Below are positions 23,501 through 34,640 of a stretch of 64,000 nt of DNA, in pieces (within the stretch, counting starts at the first letter, position 1; every line of letters begins with the position of its first letter). The DNA lies in NCBI GenBank assembly GCA_943736015.1, contig OX031058.1, positions 14,967,001 through 15,031,000 on the forward strand, written 5' to 3'. This DNA comes from Tridacna crocea. Lineage: Eukaryota > Mollusca > Bivalvia > Cardiida > Cardiidae. The notes beneath the pieces are model-generated. The model had not been told where the DNA came from. It saw only the letters and a program-made list of their open reading frames with translations, and ran no database searches. A program made the translations under genes and the position numbers.

Positions 23501-23960
23501 GTCAGATTTAGCACAATCCGATAACAGACTTTTTTTTCGTTAATGTATTATAATTCATTGCCGACATATGCTTGTTTGTGTAGACAAAATCTTACAAGGG
23601 CGACGACTTTCTCCACATATGCAAATATTGGATGTTAAACGTGACAAAACGAGTCACATGATCAACAATGTGATTCCTACTGAGTTGTTAAACGATCACG
23701 TGATTTTCATAAACGGTTTAATGCGGCCCAATGTATTGTGCCCTGTTACAGAAATAAGTGGTTTGCGGCGCCATTGATGTTCAGCATCAATATTTTCTTA
23801 TATTTACCCTTTATATTGTAACCTGTAGCTGAAGCGGATAATCTATTTCCTACTCGACAGAAGCTTGAATCAAGCGGAAATCTAGAAACTGTCAGAATTA
23901 CACTCCAGTTCAAAAATTGTGTTCCACGTTTTAGCCAGCCAAAGTAATGCGATAACTTTA
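23501..23960. other. No gene recognised
   Basis: Short open frames occur without motifs. Nothing supported. Confidence 0.4.
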
Positions 23961-23961
23961 T

Positions 23962-25882
23962 TAGCTCACCTTAGCACAAAGTGCTAAAGGTGAGCTATTG
24001 TGACCGAATTTCTTTAAACATCTTCTCTTAAACCACAGGGCCAATCTTCATGAAACACGGCAGGAATGTTTCTTGGGTGAAGCTCAACCAAAATTGTTCA
24101 AAGAATTTAATTCCACCCATAGCTCTCGTTGCCATGGCAACAAAACGTAAAAAAAAACCGAAATCTTTGTGAATCGTCTTCTCTAAAACTAGAAGGCGTA
24201 GAGCTTTGATATTTGGCATCTCCTAATGGACCAAGTTTGTTCAAATTATGCCCATAGGGTCAAAACTGGCCCCGCCCCGGGGATAACGAGTTTAAGCATA
24301 GGAACAAGAAAGGAAAACTTTAAAATTCTTCTCCTCTGAAACTTGAAGGCGTAGAGCTTTGGTATTTGGTATGTAGCATCTCCTAGTAGACCTCTACCAA
24401 GTTTGTGCAATTTATATCCCTGGGGTCAAAACTGGCCCCGCACCAGGGGTCACAAGTTTGAGCATAGGAACAAAGAAGGAAAACTTTAAAAATCTTCTCC
24501 TCTAAAACTTGAATGCGTAGAGCTTTGATATTTAGTATGTGGCATCTCCTAGTGGACCTCTACCGAGTTTTTCAAATTATGCCCCTGGGGTCAAAACTGG
24601 CCCCACCCCAGGGGTCACAAGTTTGAGCATAGGAACAAAGAAGGAAAACTTTAAAAATCTTCTCCTCTGAAATTTGAAGGCGTAGAGCTTTGATATCTGG
24701 TATGTGGCATCTCCTAGTAGACCTCTACCAAGTTTGTTCAAATGATGTCCCTGGGGTCAAAACTGGCCCCACCCCAGGGGTCACAAATTTGAACATAGGA
24801 ACAAAGATGGAAAACGTTAAAATTCTTTTCCCCAGGAACTACAAAGCGTAGAGCTTTGATATTTAGTACGTTGCATCTCCTAGTGGACCTCTACCAAGTT
24901 TATTCAAATGATGTCCCTGGGGTCAAAACTGGCCCCACCCCGGGGGTCACTAGTTTGAGCCTAGGAACAAAGAAGAAAACTTTAAAATTCTTCTCTTCTG
25001 AAACTAGATTGCGTAGAGCGTTGATATTTGGTATGTGGCATCTCCTAGTAAACCTTTACCAAGTTTCTTTAAATCATGCCCGTGTGGTCAAAACTGGCCC
25101 CGCCCCGGGGTTCACAAGTTCGAACATAGGAACAAAGAAAGAAAATTTTAAAATTCCTCTTCTCTTAAACTAGAAGGCATAGAGCTATGATATTTGGCAT
25201 GTAGCAATTCCTAGTGGACCTGTGCCAAGTTTGTTCATATTATGCCCTTGGGGTCAAAACTGGCCCTGCCCCGGCGGGTCACAGGTTGGAACATAGCAAC
25301 AAAGAAGGAAAACTTTAGAAATCTTCTCTGAAACTTGAAGGTGGAGAGCTTTGATATATGGTATGCAGAATCTTCTTGAGGACTTCTACCAAGTTTGGTC
25401 ATATGATGTCCCTTGCGTCAAAACTGGCCATGCCCCGGAGGTCACAGGTTGGAACATAGGAACAAAGAAGGAAAATTTGAATTTTTTTTCTCTTAAACGG
25501 GAAGGTGTAGAGCTTTGATATTTGGTATGTAGCATCTTTGAGTGGACCTCTACCAAGTTTGTTCCAAGGATGCTGCTTTGGTTAAAACTGACCCAGCCCC
25601 GGGGACCACAAGTTCGAACATAGGACAAAGAAGGAAAATTTAAAATTCTTCTTTGAAACTGGAAGGTGTAGAGCTTTGATATTTGATTGCCCTATGTCCG
25701 GCGTCTGTCGCCCGTCAACAATTTCTTTAAACATCTTCTCCTAACCCACTGGGCCAATCTTGATGAAACTTGGCAGGGATGTTCCTTGGGTGAAGCTTTA
25801 CCAAAGTTGCTCAAAGAATTGAATTTCACTCATAAGCTATAGTCTAAGGTGAGTGTTCCAGGGCCAATGGCCTTCTTGTTTT
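23962..25882 (+). mobile_element. Family S element, copy S3 (core type 1, best array)
   Basis: The 5' hairpin is TTAGCTCACCTTAGCACAAA with GTGCTAAAGGTGAGCT. The leader includes TTGCCATGGCAACAAAA. The core comprises about nine tandem units of roughly 165-170 bp, each with GGCGTAGAGCTTTGATATTT, CCTCTACCAAGTTTG, GGGGTCAAAACTGGCCCC and CATAGGAACAAAGAAGGAAA. The leader-like sequence is repeated near the right end (25725-25840). The 3' hairpin CCAGGGCCAATGGCC is at about 25855, followed by TTCTTGTTTTT. It is non-coding. Confidence 0.75.
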
Positions 25883-26136
25883 TATAGATAAATATTGGTT
25901 GATTTTACAGGCGCCTATTAGTCATCAAAGCATCAAATAAACGAAATGCGTTTTCTCAATCAGGAAGAGACAGAATCCTCTCAATTTCAAAATTTCTTTT
26001 CCTAGACGATAAAAACTACCAAAGCGGATAATGTGGATCAAAGAACAGAATGCACTTTCTGTTTAGTCTGATCTTGATCTAAATTGTCAGCAAGATGCAG
26101 CTTGATCTTGAATGACTTTGTCCGATATACATGTAG

Positions 26137-26757
26137 AATAATAACGCGGCCAATTTGTCCTACGAAAACTTAATCCTGGCTAGAAAAGTGGACGTTTTAA
26201 TTGACTAATTTCGACTTTTCAACTTTTCGACTTTTCTGGGTCGAAAAGTGGAAGTTTTATTGACAATTGTCAATTGAAAAACTTCCACTTTTCTACTTTT
26301 CGACCTAGCAGTTTAACGCGAAAAGTTGAAATTAGTACTTCCTAATTTCTACTTTTCTAGACAAACATGAGGTTACGGAATCCTGTTTCCGCCATCCACT
26401 TTTCGACCTACGAGGAACTCGAAAAGTGGAAATTAGGCTCTCTAACTTCCACTTTTCTAGCAAAAAAGTTACCTCGAAAAGTTGAAGTTTTTGACCTGAC
26501 AATTGTCATAAAACTTTCCACTTTTCGACCTCACGTTTGTCTAGAAAAGTAGAAATTGGGAAGCACTAACTTCCACTTTTCAACTTAAAATGGTAGGTCG
26601 AAAAGTAGAAAAGTGGAAGTTTTTCACATGACAATTGTCAATAAAACTTCCACTTTTCGACCTAAAAAAGACAAGGTCGAAAAGTCGAAAAGTTGAAAAG
26701 TGGAAGTTAGGCTTAAAACTTCCGCTTTTCTAGTTAGGACTGGTTATCACGGGATGT
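26137..26757 (+). repeat. Foldback element Q, copy 1
   Basis: The element begins AATAACGCGGCCAATTTGTC and is packed with AAAAGTGGAAGTT and its complement AACTTCCACTTTT, interleaved with TCGAAAAG/CTTTTCGA, so it can fold into several stacked stems. GACAATTGTC palindromes recur. It ends near TTTTCTAGTTAGGACTGG, complementary to the start (AATCCTGGCTAGAAAAG). Copy 2 is at 39524-40580. The site TTAA at 26197-26200 is uninserted here; copy 2 has an M MITE at the same place. Confidence 0.75.
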
Positions 26758-26991
26758 TTGTTTATCAGCACCGAATAATATTGGAGCGGGTGTAGGGGTA
26801 AAAATTCCTGTGTCACCTATTTTGTCCCGGTGAAGGCTAAACGTCTACCGAATAAGTATACATGTACACTGTTTAAGTGGGACGTCTATCTTTATCCGAT
26901 ACCGCCTATGAGCTGAGTTTATAGTAACACAAATCTAGTCAGGAACTGCGCGTTCAGCGTGCGCCCAATTTGACATTTTCAAACCACGTTC

Positions 26992-27209
26992 AACCCATTA
27001 CGAGATGACAAGAAATAAAAGACTGTCCAAATTTAAAGAAACTGCAGACGACATTCCAAAGTGTGTATTGAAATCTAAGTGTAATATTGAGTAGACAACA
27101 TTGTGAGAGAAATAGTTTGTAAAAAGCTATTTCTCCTTTTCGAATAATGTTTTCCGAAATAATATTTTGCAAAGGTGTCAAAAACAGGAATCAAGTGGTA
27201 ATGGGTTAA
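26992..27209. mobile_element. Family M MITE, degenerate copy
   Basis: The ends AACCCATTACGAG and GGTAATGGGTTAA are inverted repeats. Internally AAATTTAAAGAAACTGCAGACGAC and the CTATTTCTCCTTTTC hairpin half match the M family pattern. It is more decayed than the 39.6 and 40.3 kb copies. Confidence 0.65.
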
Positions 27210-27227
27210 AATATGTGACTTGTTAAC

Positions 27228-27295
27228 ATCTGGGTCGCTGGTTCGAACACTGGCTTGGTGTGGGCACCGGGATCCTTCATAATCTTTGCAAGGTT
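27228..27295 (+). repeat. Possible tRNA-derived SINE relic
   Basis: GCTGGTTCGAACACTGGC resembles a pol III B box (GGTTCGANNCC) in a short context ending GGGCACCGGGATCC. No convincing A box was seen, so this is weak. Confidence 0.3.
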
Positions 27296-27921
27296 AATAA
27301 AAATGTCGATGTAGGCCTATCTATGATGCTGATCGGTGTCGATTATGAATTTATGTTCTCTGAACTCGATTACGGATTTCTGTCCTCGGAACTCGATATT
27401 TCCCCCATTGTTACATTAACATCAATATGACCTCCCCGAATCTGCCGCGTTGGTATTTCGGTAGAGTAATGTCTAATAGTATCATTTCATGATATGCAAC
27501 TCGTCGCATGAAAAGGGACCATCTCGATCTGGTCAGATTGCAGGAATTGTGCAGGCTACCATGTTGAAAATTTTCGCCTATAGCAGGTTTTCTTAAAGTA
27601 AGTCTGAATTGGATAAGATCCCTTTAAAAAAATGGTTTAACGGACGATCTCTCGGCAATCTATCCGAGATTTTCCAGATCGCACAGAGCGCAGCTTAGTT
27701 TTTTGACATGTCAAAAACCTAGTTTCGATCTTTATTTTGGGAATACTTTCCCTCGACCTTGTGCGACTACAGAAGACCAAGGTGCGTTCAACCGCCGATT
27801 ACTTGTGATCAGCGGCGATCAAGCCACATTTTGAGATCGCAACTCAATCTTCAGGGAAGATTTTTGGTGAAATGGGTCCATTAAACTTTAAAGACTAATC
27901 AGGGTCCAAAGTATCAACTAT

Positions 27922-28173
27922 ATATGGCTTGCAATATGCGAAAAAGGGCATTCCGACATTTCCATAATGGGTCGTCTCGGATCAGCCTGCGTAGATCGCA
28001 CAGGCTGATCCGACACGGCACTTTAAGACCACATTAGATTTTGTGCCACAGTAGACGCGCTAAATTGAAAATTACATAAACGTAAAGTGTGGAACTGCGC
28101 GGCCTTATACGAAACGACACTTTAAGCAAATGTCCGAATGCCCCTTTTCGCGTGTTGCAGGCCACATGCTTTC
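27922..28173. mobile_element. MITE with about 35-bp terminal inverted repeats and internal hairpin
   Basis: The left end TGGCTTGCAATATGCGAAAA pairs with the right end TTTTCGCGTGTTGCAGGCCA; GGGCATTC and GAATGCCCC lie just inside. Internally GGATCAGCCTGCG and CGCACAGGCTGATCC (27978-28012) form a strong stem. A related AGCCTGTGCAG hairpin is at 54286-54316. Total about 250 bp, non-coding. Confidence 0.8.
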
Positions 28174-28199
28174 AATACATCTAATAATGTGTACACCGT

Positions 28200-28317
28200 T
28201 AACACGGGTAGGAAACTTCATATTCAGAGCCAATGGCTCCGACGAGGAAATGTTGTGTTGGTCTTCCGTTTCTGAAGATGTCGGCTGAAAAACAATCCCA
28301 AAACAGGTAGGCATGTC
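28200..28317 (+). repeat. Inverted duplication, left arm, distal piece (cut off by element E)
   Basis: This piece matches the reverse complement of 39249-39366 (shared AGAGCCAATGGCTCCGACGA, AACAATCCCAAAACAGGTAG). It ends in GCATGTC directly at the left end of element E and resumes at 35605 beyond E. Confidence 0.85.
28312..28317 (+). repeat. 6-bp target-site duplication of element E, left
   Basis: CATGTC immediately precedes the left terminus TATGGAACGCCG and is repeated at 35605-35610 immediately after the right terminus CGGCGTTCCATA. The other arm of the inverted duplication has only one CATGTC at this site (reverse complement of 39249-39254). Confidence 0.9.
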
Positions 28318-29283
28318 TATGGAACGCCGTAGCTGTCTTTTCTTCAAAATAGTTATGTTGCTCAGTTCACTTTTAACTTGTATGAGTGAATTGAAATGAT
28401 GATCAGTCAGACAGGATTAAAGTCTTCTCTAAATATCATTTTGTTCCGTTGCCAAGCCATTAAGAAGTATTGGTTGGACATTTTGTTCTGTCTATTTCTC
28501 ATGATGTCAAGTTAGATTAACATTTTGTTCACTTCACTTTTATCTTCTTGGGTTGAATTGAAATGATAATCAGTCAGATGGGAATGAAAGTCTTCTCTAG
28601 ATATCATTTTGTTCGGTTATCAAGCCATTAAGAAGTGTTGGGTGATCATTTTGTTCTGTATATTTCTCATTATGTTCAGTTAGATTAACATTATGTTCAG
28701 TTCACTCTTATCCTATTGGGTTGAATTGAAATGATGATCAGTCAGCTGGGACTAAAGTCTTCTCTATATATCAATTTGTTCTGTTGCCAAGCCATTTAGA
28801 AGTATTGGGAAGACGTTTTGTTCTGTTTATTTCTCATTATGTCCAGTTAGATTAACATTATGTTGGGTTAACATGTTATTTGATTCCATCAACTGGTAAT
28901 GAAGTTCAGCTGACATAGCAATAGTTTTGCTTTACTATAATATCTTGTTCATTACTAGGGTATTTTATTCAGTTTATTGTTTATCATAATATGTTTACTC
29001 GTTAATATCTTACATCAGAGAGACTGGAATTATGTTAAGTGCTCATTTAGTTTACAAAGTACACATCATATTTGACAGTCTTATCATTGTATCTGGGTAT
29101 AAACAATTAAGCTTAGAAGGGATGATGCTATGTTTAGTTGAGTGAATATTACGTCCAGGTAGGATAGTATTATGTTTCGTTACCCCGATATTCTGTTTGG
29201 TTGATTGTCATTGTATCGAGTTGAAGTAACATTATGTTGAATAAACTTATGTGCATTTGGAAAACCTCGGTTTTAATCCGCAA
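28318..29283 (+). repeat. Element E left terminal inverted repeat (966 bp)
   Basis: This pairs with 34641-35604. It contains three tandem units of about 168 bp marked by TTGAAATGATNATCAGTCAG at 28391, 28558 and 28726, each with TTGCCAAGCCATT-like and ATTTCTCAT blocks. The inner edge is CTCGGTTTTAATCCGCAA. The TIR presumably carries transposition signals and may drive the ORF at 29313, but no specific motif was identified. Confidence 0.9.
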
Positions 29284-29312
29284 TCCGAACTTTTCCTCTT
29301 GTCCGGCGAAAA

Positions 29313-29543
29313 ATGGCGGTAAACGAGGAAAATACTCGGACAATTTTAAAGAAAGTCCTGCAAGATTTAGGACTGCCATCATTGATAACTTCATTTATAA
29401 TGGAGCGGATCGATGATGAAACAGCTGTTTACGTAAGCGACAGGGATCTGGTCAGACTTGGGATCGAGACAATGGGCGATCGACACTGGTTCCGTTCACA
29501 CTTGAAAAGTTGCAAGGCGGTCTACAAGTCGATTATTTTCTAG
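29313..29543 (+). CDS. SAM-domain-like small protein in element E
   Basis: This 76-residue ORF starts at ATG 29313, 30 bp inside the left TIR of element E. The pattern KKVLQDLGLPSLITSFIMER, then IDDET, LSD-like VSDRDLVRLGIETMGDRHWF and RSHLKSC fits a sterile alpha motif: five short helices with conserved Leu/Gly spacing. SAM domains mediate protein or RNA binding by oligomerisation. The protein covers little beyond the domain, so it could be a stand-alone adaptor, or the first exon of a longer spliced product with a donor not identified here. A decayed inverted copy of the 3' two-thirds lies at 32402-32717. No transposase motif is present. Cargo or accessory function is inference. Confidence 0.6.
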   Translation: MAVNEENTRTILKKVLQDLGLPSLITSFIMERIDDETAVYVSDRDLVRLGIETMGDRHWFRSHLKSCKAVYKSIIF

Positions 29544-29732
29544 ACGTATCCAGCATGAATTATAAACTCCGGTGCAGCCCGATGATCTCTAGTTCCACCA
29601 CTCTTAACATTTAAAATCTCGCATTTGTTTGAAGGATTTCATTTACCAAAGGATTATTTTTCATTCCTCAAAGTATATCAAGTCCGTTTGCCCTAAAACA
29701 CGTTCGCCTTATTAGGCCTATGAAAAAAATCA
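29402..29732 (+). repeat. Internal inverted repeat of element E, left copy
   Basis: This pairs with the reverse complement of 32388-32717. It includes the 3' two-thirds of the SAM-like ORF, its downstream region (AAACTCCGGTGCAGCCCGAT, GAAATCC/GGATTTCATTTACC) and ends at TAGGCCTATGAAAAAAATCA. The two copies differ by point changes and small indels. Confidence 0.85.
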
Positions 29733-30540
29733 AAGTACTGATAGTACTGAAGGCCAGGAAATTGAGGATATGAAACAACACATGAGGTCAATTTCAATTA
29801 ATACAAACAGGTAGACGGACAGGGATACAAGCGGATTCCACTAAGCCCCTGGAATTCTTGGTTTTATCAGGAAATTTTGAACTGATACTAGAAACCACCT
29901 GCCAGAAACTAATTAAGCCAGAGTTAGGCATGTGCTCACAGTTATGGGGTGCTTGATAATGGCTTAGAATACTTAGTAATTTGTCGTGCTTGTAAACAAT
30001 CCCAAGTCAAAATTGAACTGTATTCAATCAGCGCAATACCAACTTTTGTTATCTAAATTTTTTGAGACATGTGATGTCTTGTAGTCCTGAATGACTTTAT
30101 TTTTTACATTTATGACGCAAGAACATTTATTTTTATTGATTTCAATGAAAATACATGTAAGATAGATATCAAGGTAAAATGTAATGAATAATAAAAGATT
30201 GGAGTGATATGGCAGTTGGTCATTTTGTCTCTACCTTCCACAAGTCGACCAAATTTTGAACTGGTCATATTTGAAGGAAGTTGTAGATGAAAATCCAAAG
30301 TAGTTCTTCCTGAATATTGAAAAGTAAGATTTTGGGGAAATTGGGAGTTGCTTGTTACAAGCAAATTCTCTTCTAGCCAAAATATTTTTATCATAAAATA
30401 CTGTGAAAAGGTTGGATTGTTTTAGGAAAACGATTAGGCTTGGTTTTCCTATTTTACTTGCCTATTTTACGGACAAGTCACAATGACTTGAGCTTCGATA
30501 CTTATATCTACATAATATAAAAAGATGTTAATCTTAATTC
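29733..30540. other. Element E interior, no gene recognised
   Basis: No coding signature was seen. Part (30235-30420) vaguely recalls family M halves (AATACTGTGAAAAGGTTGG) but is too diverged to call. Confidence 0.4.
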
Positions 30541-30544
30541 ATAA

Positions 30545-30890
30545 TCGTTGTCCAAGGACAACTTGTGTCAAGCCCGCGAACACTTGACTCTCAAGCTTGA
30601 CCTAGACCCTGGACCTGAATAAATGTTTCAAAGGGAACTTCTGCTCATGATGGAGAACAATGCATTATGCTAATTTATATCGGAATCTATCCAAAAATGT
30701 AGGAGTTATGGTTCGGACGATAAATTGGCCTTCAATGTGGCCTTAATCTTGAACCTACTTGAACAGATGTTTCAAATGGCACATCTAACCATGATGTAGG
30801 TCAATTGTGCCAAATTATTTTGAAATCCATCCACAATTGTAGAAGTTATGGACCGGAAATTTTCGGATGCACACAATCCCTAGTGAACAC
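30545..30890 (+). repeat. Dimeric dispersed repeat inside element E
   Basis: Two related units share AATGTTTCAAAGGGAAC/GATGTTTCAAATGGCAC, CATGATG, CAAAAATGTAGGAGTTATGG/CACAATTGTAGAAGTTATGG and TTCGGACG/ACCGGAAA. The period is about 150-155 bp. Non-coding. Confidence 0.6.
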
Positions 30891-31343
30891 TAGAAATATG
30901 TGTGTCAGAAACACTGATGCCTCTGCTAAATGGTATTGGTCACAGGTATGTCATATGACACTAGTAGAGAGAGAGAGAGAGAGAGATGAAAAAAATACAT
31001 TAAATGACAAGCGAGCGACTACAGAAAAAAATTATAAGCATTTATTTGGTTTCAAATCAAAGTTAATCAAAGACATTTTTAAGAATCACACAGGTGTAAT
31101 CTATTTGTGACAGGTGTAAAAGGTGTGAAATACATCCTATCAGTGTGAAATAGGCAGTATAAACAATGACAAAACTACCAAATAACTCTTGGATAAAGGT
31201 AAATAATACACATAATGTACATGTATACTAAAGACAACGAAATTTCAAAAATATTTTTATAGACAACTTGATTAACGATATGAATGAAATTTGATGTTGG
31301 GGTCGATTTTTCTAAAATTTTATTTGGGGAGACGATTTCTCCG

Positions 31344-31478
31344 GAGTGATAAACATAACACGGGCCAAGCAGTTTGGGGACGATTTCTCCAGGGGCCAAT
31401 TTCTCCAGCATTCCGCTGAAGTACCCTAGATTTAGTCGATGTACATAAGAAAAAGTGATAAACATAACACGGGCCAAT
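31344..31478 (+). repeat. Short direct repeat pair (24 bp)
   Basis: AGTGATAAACATAACACGGG followed by CCAA occurs at about 31344 and 31455. CGATTTCTCC and CAATTTCTCC also repeat between them. Confidence 0.7.
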
Positions 31479-31997
31479 ATTCTATATGTAGTTTGCTTTA
31501 TTTACTATCGCATTTTAGCTGAGACGTGTTTTGTAACACATATGTTCAAATGTCAACACAACGTTATAGACAAACTCCGAGCAGAGTCGTCGTTCGTTAA
31601 TCTCACCATACCTGAATGTGATTGATCCGGAGTGCAAGAGAGAGCGTTATAGATATTAACCGTATAAAGCGCGTAAGAGTACACAACTGCCGGATAAAGC
31701 CAAGTTCATTAGGTTACGCCTTTATTAGGTCAGTGTTAATGACAAAAACGGGATGAAAAACACACACTCGTCAGTTATTAAAGAATTGTAATACCCTTGC
31801 AATTCCATGGCATTTTGCAGATGAAAGCTTTGAGGATAGGAAAGCATTTACACCGTGTGATAAGCAATCTCTGTAATATACTTGGGAAACTAGTTGTTTT
31901 GGCGGACTCAGCGATATAGAGTGGACACACCGTCCAACATTTTTGTCTGAATAGGCAGCTTACGATCCCTATAGGCAAGGGAATCCCTTGAGAGGGA

Positions 31998-32405
31998 TTC
32001 CCTGGCCTAAAAATCAGTCCGAGATGCCATAGGTAGGGTAGGTAGGGTTTTCTTTTTTCTCTAAATTTCTTTTACATGGACCATGTACTGAAATGCCACC
32101 TAAACATTTGGGACCGGTTTGACCTCCCCGGGGATCATTTGATGACAGGCCGGTTTGATTGCTGCCCAAATAAGGCCTAAGAAAACAAAGTTCTGTGTTT
32201 TGGGTTTCCAAACCCTACCTGAAAAATGCTGTCGACCCTAAACTTTTTACCCTACAGTTGAAATAATATTTTTTTCAGGTGGCATTTCAGTACATGGTCC
32301 ATGTAAAAGAAATTTAAAGAAAAACAAAAACACATGACAACCCTACCTACCCTACCTATGGCATCTCGGACCGAAACCCTAAACACTGATTTTTTTCTTA
32401 GGCCT
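31998..32405. mobile_element. Foldback MITE N inside element E
   Basis: The left GGCCTAAAAATCAGTCCGAG and GATGCCATAGGTAGGGTAGG pair with the right CCTACCTATGGCATCTCGGA and CTTAGGCC. Further in, TTTACATGGACCATGTACTG pairs with CAGTACATGGTCCATGTAAA. The arms are about 105-130 bp with a spacer of about 170 bp. A small hairpin AGGGAATCCC/GGGATTCCCT abuts it at 31977-32000. Confidence 0.75.
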
Positions 32406-32717
32406 AATTAAGGCGAACGCGTTTTAGGGCGAACGGACTTGATATACTTTGAAGAATGAAAAATAATCCTTTGGTAAATGAAATCCTTCAAACAAATGCG
32501 AGATTTTAAATGTTAAGAGTGGTGGAACTAGAGATCATCGGGCTGCACCGGAGTTTATAATTCATGCTGGATACGTCTAGAAAATAATCGACTTGTAGAC
32601 CGCCTTGCAACTTTTTAAGTGTGAACGGAACCGGTGTCGATCGCCAATTGTCTCGATCCCAAGTCTGACCAGATCCGTCGCTTAGGTAAACAGCTGTTTC
32701 ATCATCGATCCGCTCCC
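32388..32717 (-). pseudogene. Inverted, broken copy of the SAM-like ORF region
   Basis: This is the reverse complement of 29402-29732. It retains RERIDDETAVYLSDG-like sequence, but the first 30 codons of the ORF are absent (replaced at 32718) and an indel after the VSD/LSD segment shifts the frame (GSGQTWDRDNW instead of the SAM ending). It is therefore non-functional as a SAM domain. Confidence 0.8.
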
Positions 32718-33060
32718 TTAAAAATGGACTTAGTCTTTGTCCTACTTTTCTATCCAATCAGAACGCTCATATTTGAAAATTTTTGACCGTCTATCTTCCA
32801 TAAACTACCCAACGCAGGTTTATTTTGATCATTTATTCATTTAAACGTCGCAGTTTATCTGGATTTACTGCGCATGCGTACATAAACCCTACGCCCTCAT
32901 TAATATTCAACAGTTACTTAGATTAGATGTAGCACATGCCAAGTGGTAAAACACAGATCTATACAAATTATGTAATAAAAGCCGATCAATCTAGATGGTC
33001 GGTTTTCCTCTAAAACCATACCACCTGCAGTTTGAAACAAGCTGTAGTTACAAGGTTTAA

Positions 33061-34127
33061 AGGTTGGTATTTAGAGTTTTCATATCTCACCAAATTAAAA
33101 AAAAAAACAGATCTATATATCACTGAAATTTATATGAAAAAAAAAATCATCATTGATTGAGAATCATAAAATTACCAAAAAAAAATTTTTGGTGGTATTC
33201 CCTTAAAGGTGGCCTTTAGAATTTGGGACGAAAATTTTACAAAAGTACAAAAAAATCATCATTATACTCCCAAAGCCTTTCAATTTTCATTCAATAAACC
33301 CAAGTGGTTGAAACCATCAGACAATTAGAGAATTCAGAGATTTACTACGGCCAAGGTCAACACCGACGGGAAACACGGTCTATTTTTACATGAGCAGCTA
33401 CCTCATTTACATACCTGAAATAGACAGACATAGCGTCAAACATAGCGTCCGAAGAAGACATTATGGAAAGTAATTATATGTTTGTTATGTTATGGAATTT
33501 AAGCGTCATTAGTCACGTGTTAGGAGCATAACATTCCAACAATGCCTTTTTGATTTTTGGCGGGAAATCTAAAAACAGCTTAAGAGGCTACGTGGCCTTT
33601 TAAGGGAATACCATAAAAAAATGTTTACTGTGACTTTATGAGTTTTAATTAATGATGATTTTCTTTTCATATAAATTTCAGTGATATATTTATTTTTGAA
33701 TTTGATGTGATGTTAAAAACCTAAATACCCACCTTTAAAAGGCTACGTAGCCTATTAAGGTATTTAAAGATTTCGCGCCAAAAATGAAAAAAGGATTTTG
33801 GGAATTTCAAGTGACTGTTACGTGACTAATTCCATAACATAACAAACATGCAATTATTTTCTATAATGTCTTCTTGGGACGCTATATTTGAAGCTTCGTC
33901 TGTGTAGTTCTGGTATGTAAATGAGCGAGTTGCTCATCTAAAAATAGACCGTGTCTCCCGTCGGAGTCAACCTGGGCCGTAGTAAATCTCTAATTTCTCT
34001 TGTTGTCGGGTGGTTTTGGATTACAGGGGTTTTATGGATGAAAATTAAAAGGCTTTGGGAGTACAAAGATGATTTAAAAAATGTGTATTTTTGTAAAATT
34101 TTCGTCCCAAAACCTGAAAGGCCACCT
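33061..34127 (+). mobile_element. TTAA MITE P, outer copy, interrupted
   Basis: The ends AGGTTGGTATTTAGA and GAAAGGCCACCT are flanked by TTAA at 33057-33060 and 34128-34131. Its own sequence is 33061-33206 plus 33739-34127 (about 535 bp). It is split by a second P in opposite orientation at its internal TTAA. The uninterrupted version, ATTCCCTTAAAAGGCTACGT, is seen in the copy at 59672-60211. Confidence 0.88.
33207..33734 (-). mobile_element. TTAA MITE P, inner copy nested in P
   Basis: This 528-bp complete copy runs AGGTGGCCTTTAGA...TAAATACCCACCT. It is flanked by TTAA at 33203-33206 and 33735-33738, and lies in reverse orientation to the host P. TTAA duplications point to piggyBac- or Kolobok-type mobilisation. 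It carries no transposase. Confidence 0.9.
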
Positions 34128-34328
34128 TTAAGAAGTAAATCGACGATATGTTGAAATTTAAAGAAAAAATATTGCTGTACATAGATCTAGTAAATCAGTA
34201 GACATTTCCATTAGTTGAGTCTAGCCGTTACTTCCTCAAAATCTTGGTCAAATTCTGCCATATTTGACATTGTTTAACACTGGCGATAGTCAAGTGTGAA
34301 CTGGAAAAGATGCTGATAATGAAGGTTT

Positions 34329-34567
34329 ATTAATCGTTTCCCGTACGACAAATTTTAGACCATTCCAAATTGAAATCATCTGCAGATTGCAGATGTCAAA
34401 TTTTGAAAGTGGAACAAATGAAGTTGAGGTTTTTGACAGGGAAGAAAATATTGTAGGAAAAGGAAAAAATGCTGGCAACCAGAATTTTCTCCTTTTCCAA
34501 CAATAATTGCAATAATCTTCCTCCCCAGGGTCGTTAAAACAATGGATTGTTTGGTAAAGGGTCAAAT
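34329..34567 (+). mobile_element. Family M MITE inside element E
   Basis: The features TTTTAGACCATTCCAAATTG, GGAAAAGGAAAAAATGCTGG, CCAGAATTTTCTCCTTTTCC and GTTTGGTAAAGGGT match the M pattern. The terminal TTAA on the right is mutated (GTCAAA). Confidence 0.75.
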
Positions 34568-34640
34568 ATCACGTGGTCGTGTGCGAGTTGTTTAGCCCCG
34601 ATTACGTCATATTTTAGCGATGATGCAATGATGACGTTTC

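Noticed and set aside
24856..25173. 105-codon open frame in the S3 array
   Set aside because: It reads through tandem units with the same peptide pattern repeating about every 55 residues and shows no protein family features.
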